A stretch of 64,000 bases of DNA from JAKZVK01 sp965248255. Lineage in GTDB: Bacteria > Acidobacteriota > Terriglobia > Bryobacterales > UBA6623. Shown here piece by piece: positions 8,589 through 16,028 of the stretch. The notes under the pieces were generated by a model. That model saw only the letters and a program-made list of their open reading frames with translations. It searched no databases and had not been told where the DNA came from. The number at the start of each line of letters is the position of its first letter. The first letter of the stretch is position 1. Both the position numbers and the translations under genes were made by a program. The DNA lies in the NCBI GenBank assembly GCA_965248255.1, contig CBDFIW010000001.1, forward strand, positions 558,001 to 622,000. The letters are read 5' to 3'.

Positions 8589-9287
8589 ATGACAATCCTC
8601 CTCACCAACGACGACGGCATTCACGCCCCCGGCTTAGCGGCGCTTCACCACGCCGTCGACGGCCGGTCCCACGTCATGATCGCCCCGCAGGGCGCTGCAT
8701 CCGGGTGCAGCCACAGCACGACCACCGATCGCCCCATCCGCTTGGAGCGGCTCGCCGAAGACCGTCACTCCCTCGATGGCACGCCGGCGGACTGCGTTCG
8801 GATCGGCCTCCACCGCTTTGGAGCCGACATCGCCTGCGTGCTCTCGGGCATCAACAGCGGCGGTAACCTAGGTGTGGATGTATACCACTCCGGTACCGTG
8901 GCGGCGGTCCGCGAGGCCGCCTTACGCGGTGTGTCCGGGATCGCGGTATCGCATTATCACGATCGCCCTCTGGAGGAACGTGACTGGGAGAGGGCCGTCG
9001 GCTGGGTGCGGCCATTGCTCGAGGACCTGATGCAGCGTCCCTGGACACCCGGCACGTTCTGGAACATCAACCTACCCACCCCCGAAGCAGCCCCCCAGAA
9101 CCCGGAGGTCGTCTACTGTCCGCTGGACCCTTCACCGCTGCCGCTGAGCTTCCGGGAGAGACAGGAATCTTTCCACTACGACGGGTGCTACGCCAACCGG
9201 CCGCGCCGCGAGGGCAGGGACGTCGAGGCTTGCTTCAGCGGCAAGATCGCCATAACGCACATCTCAGTGATGGAACCGAGCCGTTAA
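8589..9287 (+). CDS. surE: 5'/3'-nucleotidase SurE
   Basis: 232 residues. SurE is a metal-dependent survival phosphatase acting on nucleoside 5'- and 3'-monophosphates. Diagnostic features: TNDDGIHAPGL at the very N-terminus with the metal-binding Asp8-Asp9, SGCSHSTT near 38, GTPADCVRIGL near 66, and SGINSGGNLG near 86. A longer open frame reaches back to 8412, but its extra 59 residues do not resemble SurE, which begins at the beta strand TILLTNDDG, so ATG 8589 is chosen. Divergent from the exported methyltransferase. Confidence 0.95.
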   Translation: MTILLTNDDGIHAPGLAALHHAVDGRSHVMIAPQGAASGCSHSTTTDRPIRLERLAEDRHSLDGTPADCVRIGLHRFGADIACVLSGINSGGNLGVDVYHSGTVAAVREAALRGVSGIAVSHYHDRPLEERDWERAVGWVRPLLEDLMQRPWTPGTFWNINLPTPEAAPQNPEVVYCPLDPSPLPLSFRERQESFHYDGCYANRPRREGRDVEACFSGKIAITHISVMEPSR

Positions 9288-9311
9288 CGCGCGCTCCCCT
9301 ATGAAGAGAAG

Positions 9312-10385
9312 TCAGGGCAAGGTCGGCTCGGTGATTGTGTAGTCGACGTCGAGCGATTTAAGGAAGGCCACTAGGTCAGCCTTGTCCTCGTCGGTGAGGT
9401 TGGCATCTTTGGCGTCGGCCAGATTCTTTTCATCGAGCCAATCGTTGGCCTTGCCGCCGCTCGACATGATGTCAACGGTCTCTTCGAGTGTAGCGATGCT
9501 GCCGTCGTGCCCATAAGGCGCGGACTTGCTGATGTCGAGCAGGGTGGGGGTCTTGAAGGCTCCGGTGTCCTTGTCATCCCCGCTCACCTTGGCTCGGCCG
9601 ACGTCGGGGCTCTCCTTGTCCATGCCGATGCCGACGTTGTGGTATTGCAAGTCGGTCAGCAACAGGCCGTCGTGGCAGTTGGTGCACTTGGCTTTCTCGC
9701 TGAAGACTTGCCAGCCCTTCCTGGCCTGCTCGCTGATGGCCGAGTCGTCGCCGCCGCGGAAGCGGACCCAAGCCGAGTCGGACGCGACAATCGTCCGCAT
9801 GAACGAGGCCACCGCCTTGGCTACATTGTCGGGAGTGGCGTCTTCACCGAAGATCGCCTGGAACTGGTCCTTGTAGCCGGCAATCTCGTTCAGGCTGGCA
9901 CAGATGTCATCCATGCTCGGCGCCCCATCCTTGCCCGAAGCGCCCATGTTGCCGCCGCCCCAAGCGCCTTGGACCTGCTTCTCGAGCGCCCCGGAGCGTC
10001 CGTCCCAATAAAGCTCCGAGTGGTAGCCGATGTTCCAAAGCGTCGGGCTCGAGCGCGTCAGGGTCTTGTCGAATGCGCCGATGGCCAGGGGCTTGCCGTC
10101 GGTGAGACCGTTCTCTTTGAGGTGGCAGCCATAGCAGGAGCGGTTGCCGTCGCCGCTCAGCCGCTTGTCGTAGTAGAGCTGCTTGCCCAGCGCGACCTTT
10201 TCCGCCGTCATGGAGTTGTCGTTGGGGATCTCCATCTCGGCGTAGCCGGCTAGCTCCGGGAACTCCGGCATCGCGGCTTCCGGCGGCGGGGGCGGTGTCC
10301 CCTCGCATCCCACGGTTCCGAGCACGGCGATGAGTGACACCGTCAACAGAGCGTACGAAGATCGATTCAATCGGCTCCCTAGCAT
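9312..10385 (-). CDS. Di-heme cytochrome c peroxidase-family lipoprotein
   Basis: 357 residues from ATG 10385, which has AGGAGAAG upstream. Residues 1-26 are a lipoprotein signal ending in LGTVGC (lipobox Cys27), followed by a proline linker. Two heme-c sites are visible: CYGCH (84-88) and CTNCH (234-238), with the MauG/CcpA patterns LWNIGYHSELYWDGR and SAPYGHDGSIATLEE. The family reduces hydrogen peroxide with cytochrome electrons, or in MauG-type members oxidises other substrates. Two hemes and about 330 mature residues match a bacterial CCP. It is likely anchored in the periplasm; the electron donor is unknown. Confidence 0.92.
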   Translation of the reverse strand: MLGSRLNRSSYALLTVSLIAVLGTVGCEGTPPPPPEAAMPEFPELAGYAEMEIPNDNSMTAEKVALGKQLYYDKRLSGDGNRSCYGCHLKENGLTDGKPLAIGAFDKTLTRSSPTLWNIGYHSELYWDGRSGALEKQVQGAWGGGNMGASGKDGAPSMDDICASLNEIAGYKDQFQAIFGEDATPDNVAKAVASFMRTIVASDSAWVRFRGGDDSAISEQARKGWQVFSEKAKCTNCHDGLLLTDLQYHNVGIGMDKESPDVGRAKVSGDDKDTGAFKTPTLLDISKSAPYGHDGSIATLEETVDIMSSGGKANDWLDEKNLADAKDANLTDEDKADLVAFLKSLDVDYTITEPTLP

Positions 10386-10518
10386 GACAACTTCTCCTCT
10401 TAGCCTTCTTTGAAAGACGGACCTTTGCACCCAGGGCCCGAATCGTCCCGTCATTGTAACCCTGGTATATGGGTATCGCAAGCGCGCGGTCCGCTGACGG
10501 GGGCCCGCTCGAAGCGTT

Positions 10519-11376
10519 CTAACCGGCCACCACCGTGTTCTTCAGAACACCGATGCCGGTGACTTCGACCTCGACTTTGTCGCCGACCTTCATTGCGCTG
10601 GTGCTGCCGGGAGTACCTGTGAAGATCACATCGCCCGGCGTGAGGGTGACGTAGTGACTGATGTGGCTCACGATGGCTGCGGGCCCGAATATCAGGTCAC
10701 TCACCAACTGGTTCTGCTTAACTTCCCCGTTGAGCCGGCACTGGATGCGCGACTTACTGTAGTCGAGGCCCACCGCGATCGACGGTCCCATGGGGCCGAA
10801 GGTATCGGCGCCCTTGGCGCGCCACCACTGCACGTCCTTCTTGTCGCCCTTCGTGCCATTCTGCCAGTTGCGGTCGGACACGTCGTTGCCGCAGGTGTAG
10901 CCGAGGATGTGGTTCGGGGCATCCTCCTCGGAGACACGGCTTGCCGTACTGCCGATCACAATGACGAACTCGGCCTCGTAGTGGAGGTCCTTCGATCCCG
11001 CCGGCATCAAGATGTCCCCGCCGGGGTCCTGTAGCGCCGTCGGCGGCTTGTAGAAAATCTCGGGAGACTTTGGCGGCGTGCGGTCACCAAGGTGGCTTTT
11101 GTAGTTGAGGCCCACGCAGAGAACCTTCGGGGGCTCACACGGGTAGCGCAGCTTCACTTCGCTCAGCTTGACCGCATCGCCGGAGGGACTGCGGTCTCCG
11201 AAGAGATCACCCACAATCGGCTGGATCGAGTCGCCGTCGAGAACGCCGTAAGAGACCTGGCCGCCTTGTTCGTAGCGGACGTAGTGGGTGACTCCATTCG
11301 AGCCACCGGTGGATTGAGCCATGGCTGCACCTCCGACCGCTATGGCGGTCATGAACGCTCTTCGGGTTGTCGGCAT
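10519..11376 (-). CDS. Tat-exported fumarylacetoacetate hydrolase-family protein (copy A)
   Basis: 285 residues. The N-terminus TTRRAFMTAIAVGGAA is a twin-arginine signal. The rest is an FAH/2-hydroxyhepta-2,4-diene-1,7-dioate isomerase fold: VGLNYKSHLGD (catalytic His region), FYKPPTAL, DLHYEAEFVIVIG (metal-ligand Glu residues), GYTCGNDVSDRNWQ, and PGDVIFTGTPG near the C-terminus. Cytosolic relatives cleave C-C bonds or isomerise in aromatic catabolism. It is closely similar along its whole length to the next gene upstream (11479-12348), so the pair is a tandem duplication. Export of this family is unusual; the substrate cannot be named. Confidence 0.9.
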   Translation of the reverse strand: MPTTRRAFMTAIAVGGAAMAQSTGGSNGVTHYVRYEQGGQVSYGVLDGDSIQPIVGDLFGDRSPSGDAVKLSEVKLRYPCEPPKVLCVGLNYKSHLGDRTPPKSPEIFYKPPTALQDPGGDILMPAGSKDLHYEAEFVIVIGSTASRVSEEDAPNHILGYTCGNDVSDRNWQNGTKGDKKDVQWWRAKGADTFGPMGPSIAVGLDYSKSRIQCRLNGEVKQNQLVSDLIFGPAAIVSHISHYVTLTPGDVIFTGTPGSTSAMKVGDKVEVEVTGIGVLKNTVVAG

Positions 11377-11478
11377 ATCGAAATGGTCCAGGTTGAATTT
11401 CGTTAGTCTAGCAGGGCTCGATCCGTCCGTTCGCGGCGCTGAGTAGGGCGTGGGAAATCCACCCCGGCGCGACGTTGC

Positions 11479-12348
11479 CTAACCTTGAACCGGATTGCTC
11501 AGGATTCCGATTCCGTCGATCTCGATCTCGACGGTGTCACCCGCCTTCATCGGCTTCGTCTCTCCAGGGGTGCCCGTGAAGATCACGTCCCCCGGCTCTA
11601 GAGTGACGACCTGGCTGATGAAGCTCACTACCTCGTCCGGCTTGTGGATCAGGTCGCTGAGCATCTGTTCCTGCCGCACTTCGCCGTTGAGCCGCGTTTG
11701 GATCTTCGATTTCTCGTAGTCGAGGCCCACGGCGATGGCCGGGCCCATCGGTCCGAACGTGTCGGCTCCCTTGCCGCGCCACCACTGCATGTCCTTGTTT
11801 TCCACGCCGTCGATGGAGCCGCCCTGCCAATTGCGCTCACTGACGTCGTTCCCGGCCGTATAGCCGAGGATGTAGTTGGGCGCGTCTTCCACCGAGACTT
11901 TGCTGGCCCTCTTGCCGATGACGATCACGAATTCGCACTCATAGTGGACGTCCTGGGCGCCCCGCGGAAATATGATTGGATCGCCGGGATTCGTCAGGCA
12001 GGTGATGGGTTTGTAAAAGGGCTGGGGGTACGCAGGAGGCTCCGCATCGCCGATGTGGCTCCTGTAGTTACCCGCCAGCGCGAGGACCTTCGTGGGCTCA
12101 ATGGGGTAGAGCAGCTTGACGTCGCCCAGGGGTACGCTCTTGCCCGTGGGCATGCGGCTGCCGAACAGATCACCCTCGATCTCATAGACGGTTTCGCTGT
12201 CCAGCCCACCGAAGCGCACCTCCCCGCCCTGCTCATAGCGGACGAGCCGCGTGAACTCCGTGGGCATCGAAGGCCCGCAACTCCAGGTCGCGACGCCGCT
12301 CGCCACGGCGGTCATGAAGGTCCTGCGCGTTGCATTCATAGCAGACAT
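11479..12348 (-). CDS. Tat-exported fumarylacetoacetate hydrolase-family protein (copy B)
   Basis: 289 residues. It starts with a twin-arginine signal (ATRRTFMTAVASGVATWSC); the Cys at the end of the hydrophobic stretch could also make it a lipoprotein. The fold and motifs parallel copy A: LAGNYRSHIGDAEPP, PFYKPITCL, DVHYECEFVIVIGKRASKVSVEDAPN, WWRGKGADTFGPMGPAI and GDVIFTGTPGETKPM. The two copies are colinear with 130 bp between them and probably co-transcribed with the peroxidase downstream. Copy B has VLALAGNYRSH where copy A has VLCVGLNYKSH, a change at the edge of the active site that may signal substrate divergence. Confidence 0.9.
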   Translation of the reverse strand: MSAMNATRRTFMTAVASGVATWSCGPSMPTEFTRLVRYEQGGEVRFGGLDSETVYEIEGDLFGSRMPTGKSVPLGDVKLLYPIEPTKVLALAGNYRSHIGDAEPPAYPQPFYKPITCLTNPGDPIIFPRGAQDVHYECEFVIVIGKRASKVSVEDAPNYILGYTAGNDVSERNWQGGSIDGVENKDMQWWRGKGADTFGPMGPAIAVGLDYEKSKIQTRLNGEVRQEQMLSDLIHKPDEVVSFISQVVTLEPGDVIFTGTPGETKPMKAGDTVEIEIDGIGILSNPVQG

Positions 12349-12456
12349 CTCCTAACCGAACGGCGCTAGTGTAACACAGGACCTCCCGACCGAGCGGCGA
12401 CAATCGTGGAGCGGTACGATGAACGCCAGACCGCGCACCTGTGCTCGCCCGAATCC

Positions 12457-13770
12457 CTAGCTCGCTTTTCTCCCCGCAAGGTTGAACTTACCGGGCCATA
12501 GGTAACACTTTATGCCAAGCACATAGGTAACACTTCTCGTCCGGGGTGGGGCCGGACGTAGGGAGCCCGGAGGGCGACCGCAGTCCGGTCCCACCCCGGA
12601 CGAGTGGCCCGCCGCCGGGTCCGGGCAAGGCCGCAACCGCCACCCCCGTTCGTCGAACAGGCCCAGCTCGTAAAAGGAAAACCATACCCGCCACACCCCC
12701 TCCTCGATCGCCTCCAGCCCCACCCGCTCGCCGTTGAGTCCCTTGCCGACAAACACTCGTTGACGCCGCCAGCGAAGCTGCCCATCCACCACGCGCCGCA
12801 CCGCCATCGCCGCCGGATACTCCGGCTCCTTCAGCCGCGAGGGATACTCCCGCCCCGAGCCCTGATAACACTCGCTGGGCGTCCGCAGCTCCAGCCCCTG
12901 GTGCGGTCGCTCTTCGTTGCAATCTTGGCGAAAGCAATCCAACGCCCGCTGCTGCGCCCGCAGGTTCGCCGCCGGCGGCGAGGCCGTCTCTTGCTTCAGC
13001 GTGCGGTGCATCCTCTCATGCCGCCCGTTCTGTTCGGGATGTCCCGGCTCGATCCGCTGCGGATAAATCCCCAACTTGATCCACCATACCGCCAGCCGTG
13101 ACAGCCCGTGCACCGCCAGCGTCGCAAACGGCGGCCCGTTGTCGGTGCGCAGCACCCGCGGCAAGCCAAACTCCCGAAATGTGGCTTCAAACAACGGCTG
13201 GACGTGTTCTCGATCCGGTGTCGCCACCGCCTGGCAACGCAATAAGTAACGGCTAGCCGCATCCGAGATCGTCAACGGATCGCAGCGCTGGCCGTCTTGG
13301 GTGCGGAACCAACCTTTGAAGTCGGCGCACCAAACCCGGTTGGGCTCGCTCCCCGGCGTCAGCGGCGGTGCGGTCGGCGCGGCGCGCGCCCGGCGCCGCC
13401 GCGGCACCGTCAGACCGTGTCGCCGCAGCAGATTCCCGATCGTGCTCACCGCCGGCCAAGCCACCTCGGGCTGCGCCCGCTGCAGCCGCGCTTTCAAGGT
13501 GACCGCGCCCCAGCGCGTGTGCTGTGCCCGCAGAGCGAGAATCTCTTGCTCGATCGCGGCCGCGGTCTGCTGCGGATGGCGTCGCGCTGCTCGGGAGCGG
13601 TCCTGCAATCCTTCCCAGCCCTGCTGCCCGTAGCGCTGCAGCCACTTGTAGCCGGTCTTGCGACTCACGCCGTAGCGCCGGCACAGCTCGGCCATCGACT
13701 CGAGTTTCCTTTCCCAGTCCACCACAAAGCGAGTTCTCTCGTTTCGCACACAGGTCTCCTGCCAAGGCAT
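12457..13770 (-). CDS. IS481-family transposase
   Basis: 437 residues. N-terminal HTH (MAELCRRYGVSRKTGYKWL, 27-45) followed by an rve integrase core with Asp in NRVWCADFKGWF, Asp in VLRTDNGPPF, and Glu in NGRHERMHRTLK, the DDE triad. C-terminal RPHQGLELRTPSECY is typical. Start ATG 13770 matches the conserved MPW.ETCV family opening. The reading frame passes through the left inverted repeat (SVTYVLGIKCYLWP) and stops only in flanking DNA at 12457, so about the last ten residues are host-encoded; the true element-encoded stop appears lost or the family relies on flanking stops. Confidence 0.9.
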   Translation of the reverse strand: MPWQETCVRNERTRFVVDWERKLESMAELCRRYGVSRKTGYKWLQRYGQQGWEGLQDRSRAARRHPQQTAAAIEQEILALRAQHTRWGAVTLKARLQRAQPEVAWPAVSTIGNLLRRHGLTVPRRRRARAAPTAPPLTPGSEPNRVWCADFKGWFRTQDGQRCDPLTISDAASRYLLRCQAVATPDREHVQPLFEATFREFGLPRVLRTDNGPPFATLAVHGLSRLAVWWIKLGIYPQRIEPGHPEQNGRHERMHRTLKQETASPPAANLRAQQRALDCFRQDCNEERPHQGLELRTPSECYQGSGREYPSRLKEPEYPAAMAVRRVVDGQLRWRRQRVFVGKGLNGERVGLEAIEEGVWRVWFSFYELGLFDERGWRLRPCPDPAAGHSSGVGPDCGRPPGSLRPAPPRTRSVTYVLGIKCYLWPGKFNLAGRKAS

Positions 13771-13850
13771 AGATCATTCCCTCTCAGAAATGTTTTATGC
13801 CTCAAAGTGTTACCTATGTGCTTGGCATTAGGTGTTACCCATGTCCCCGG
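12491..13850 (-). mobile_element. IS481-family-like insertion sequence with ~39-bp inverted repeats
   Basis: Ends at 12497-12535 and 13805-13843 are inverted copies matching at 36 of 39 positions, and an ACCGGG block extends the similarity outward on both sides. Each end contains two copies of CATAGGTAACACTT separated by TATGCCAAG-type spacer, so the transposase-binding site appears internally repeated. One minus-strand transposase gene fills the interior. It sits between copy B of the FAH pair and a methyltransferase gene, in intergenic DNA. No clean target duplication was identified. Confidence 0.85.
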
Positions 13851-14033
13851 TCAATACCGCCGTAGGGGCGGGCCGCTGTGCCCGCCCGGCTGCCGATATT
13901 GACCGCCACTGCCGCGGCAGATTCGATGACAGGCTGGTCACCCGCAAAGCGGGCCGGCACGGCGGGCGGCGACGGGACGGCCATCAGAGGTATATTACGG
14001 TAGCGTAAGCACGAAAGACCTGGGCGCACCGCG

Positions 14034-14858
14034 ATGTCGGTGATCAGTCTTATCAAGGCAGCGACTCCTGCCCCGACGCGCAATGCCCTCAAGTCGTTCT
14101 ACTATCCCTGCTACCGGGGCTTCGTTCGAGCGTGGTGCCGGTTTCTGGATTTCCGCGAGCGCCCTCACCGCGGCCATCGCGAACCCGACCGCTTTCCGCC
14201 GGCCTATCTGCGCTACCGAGTCAGCGGGACGCCAAGCCTCGAGACCTTTCTCAGGGTGGGCGAACGCTCGTATCAAGACCTTGCCGCGAGCCTCGAGGCG
14301 GCCAGCCGGCCCTTGTCCACTCTGCAACGCGTCCTCGACTTCGGATGCGGCTGCGGACGCACGCTCTCCTGGGTCGGACTGAACCACCCGGAGAAGGAAC
14401 TGTATGGAACCGACGTGGACTGGGAGGCGGTGCGCTGGTGCCGGGCCAACCGCCCCTTCGCGCGATTCGGCGCCAATCAGCCGGAGCCTCCGCTTGAATA
14501 CGGGCCCGAGTCGTTCGATCTCATCTATGCGATTTCGGTGTTTACCCATCTCAATGAGAGGCATCAGCTTCAATGGCTGGAGGAGTTCCGGCGAATCTTG
14601 CGGCCCCAGGGGGTTGTGCTCCTCACGGTGTACCGCCGAGGCGTCTGGGAGGGGCTCAATCCGGAGATCGCACGGCAGGTCAGCCAAAAGGGAATCCTGC
14701 ATTGTGCTTCCGACAAGCTCCGCGGCATTCATCCGGAGTGGTATCAAACAACGTTCCACAGCCCGGAGTACGTGCTCCGTGAGTTCGGGCGGCATTTCGA
14801 GGTGCTGGCTCACCTCCCTGGAGGCATGGGAGACCTCGATGCCGTCGTCTTAGGTTGA
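14034..14858 (+). CDS. Class I SAM-dependent methyltransferase
   Basis: 274 residues. The core shows motif I VLDFGCGCGRTL (near 100), then ELYGTDVDWEAV, the post-motif FDLIYAISVFTHL and LRPQGVVLLTVYR, a Methyltransf_11/25 pattern. The N-terminal 90 residues are basic and aromatic-rich (FYYPCYRGFVRAWCRFLDF) and may bind membrane or a sugar/lipid substrate; similar proteins sit in glycan or small-molecule modification loci. No neighbour fixes the substrate. It is preceded by 180 bp of GC-rich palindromic DNA next to the IS481-like element and converges with truA. Confidence 0.85.
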   Translation: MSVISLIKAATPAPTRNALKSFYYPCYRGFVRAWCRFLDFRERPHRGHREPDRFPPAYLRYRVSGTPSLETFLRVGERSYQDLAASLEAASRPLSTLQRVLDFGCGCGRTLSWVGLNHPEKELYGTDVDWEAVRWCRANRPFARFGANQPEPPLEYGPESFDLIYAISVFTHLNERHQLQWLEEFRRILRPQGVVLLTVYRRGVWEGLNPEIARQVSQKGILHCASDKLRGIHPEWYQTTFHSPEYVLREFGRHFEVLAHLPGGMGDLDAVVLG

Positions 14859-14980
14859 AGGTTCTAGTTTCGAATCGAAGAAGATACCTGCCAGCTCGTC
14901 GGCATCATGCCGCATCCAAAGTAGCGGCGAACACGGCCGTCCGTTCCTACAGCGCTCCGCGCAGAAACTCGACCAGGGAA

Positions 14981-15727
14981 CTACTCTGCTTCGTACTCTA
15001 CACGCACAAGAAACAACCCTTTGGCAGGAGCCGTCGGGCCGGCCGCCGAGCGGTGCTTGCCGGCCAAGAGCGCGTCGATGTCCGAGCTCGAAAGCCGGCC
15101 GCGCCCCACCTCGATCAGAGTGCCGACCATGTTGCGCACCATGCGGTAGAGGAACCCCGTGCCGCGAGTGCGGTAGATAAGCAACTCGCCCTGCCGCTCT
15201 ACGGTCGAAGAGAAAACCGTGCGAACGGTGGTCTCCTTTTCGTCTCCACCGGCCGCGGCCAAGGCGGCGAAGTCATGCTCGCCCTGAAACCCGGCCGCGG
15301 CTTCGATCATGGCCGCTTCGTCCAGCGGGTAGGGATGATGATGGACGTAGCGGCTGTCGAACGGCGAGCAGACAGCACTTCGGAAAATCCGGTACTCGTA
15401 GAGCTTCGCCTTCGCCCCGTGACGAGCGTGGAAATCCGATTCCACCTCGACGACCTCCGTCATCCGAATCGCCGCTGGGAGGAAACGGTTTGCGGCCTGC
15501 AGCAGGTTCGCGCCGGGAATCGGGTTGGTCAGAGCAAACGAAGCCACCTGCCCAAGAGCGTGCACCCCCGCATCGGTCCGCCCCGCCCCCTGTACATCCA
15601 CCGCCGAGCCCTCAATTTGTGCCAACACGGACTTCAGCGTTCCCTGGATGGTCGCCCGGTCGGGCTGAATCTGCCAGCCGTGGAAGTCCGTCCCGTCATA
15701 GGCTAGGGTCGCTTTGAAGTTGCGCAT
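14981..15727 (-). CDS. truA: tRNA pseudouridine(38-40) synthase
   Basis: 248 residues, full length. TruA isomerises uridines 38, 39 and 40 in the tRNA anticodon arm. The catalytic aspartate is Asp52 in GRTDAGVHALGQ; the N-terminal ATLAYDGTDFHGWQ and C-terminal GFLYRMVRNMVGTLIEVGRG blocks are diagnostic. It converges with the methyltransferase at 14034 and is divergent from the TolC-like gene. A hairpin (15769-15776 pairing with 15786-15793) lies in its upstream region. Confidence 0.97.
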   Translation of the reverse strand: MRNFKATLAYDGTDFHGWQIQPDRATIQGTLKSVLAQIEGSAVDVQGAGRTDAGVHALGQVASFALTNPIPGANLLQAANRFLPAAIRMTEVVEVESDFHARHGAKAKLYEYRIFRSAVCSPFDSRYVHHHPYPLDEAAMIEAAAGFQGEHDFAALAAAGGDEKETTVRTVFSSTVERQGELLIYRTRGTGFLYRMVRNMVGTLIEVGRGRLSSSDIDALLAGKHRSAAGPTAPAKGLFLVRVEYEAE

Positions 15728-16028
15728 CGAGGCAGGGCTTGGGGGGCGCGAGCGGGGGCCGGGAAAACAGCCGGCGTGGGGAAGCCGCCGGCTAACCTTT
15801 CGCCTCGGCTGAGCGTCTTAGCAATTGAGCGCCACGGCCGGAAATTGTAGGGCGCTCCAAGCCGGTGCTAGGATAGCAAAAGACTTCCGCCACCCATGGC
15901 CTGCACTCTCCCGCAGGGTCGCCACACTAGCGTATCTACAGCGCAGACTCACAGGGCAGACCGGGTAAAGCTCTTGTGATCTTTCAGGTCTAGTAACACC
16001 AGTGCGTGTTACGTGGAGAAACCAGACG
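15728..16028. other. Divergent intergenic region between truA and the TolC-like gene
   Basis: About 300 bp without a gene. AGCCGGCG (15769-15776) pairs with CGCCGGCT (15786-15793); no U-tract follows. I could not define promoters with confidence. GGAGA at 16015-16019 is the likely ribosome site for the gene to the right. Confidence 0.5.
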
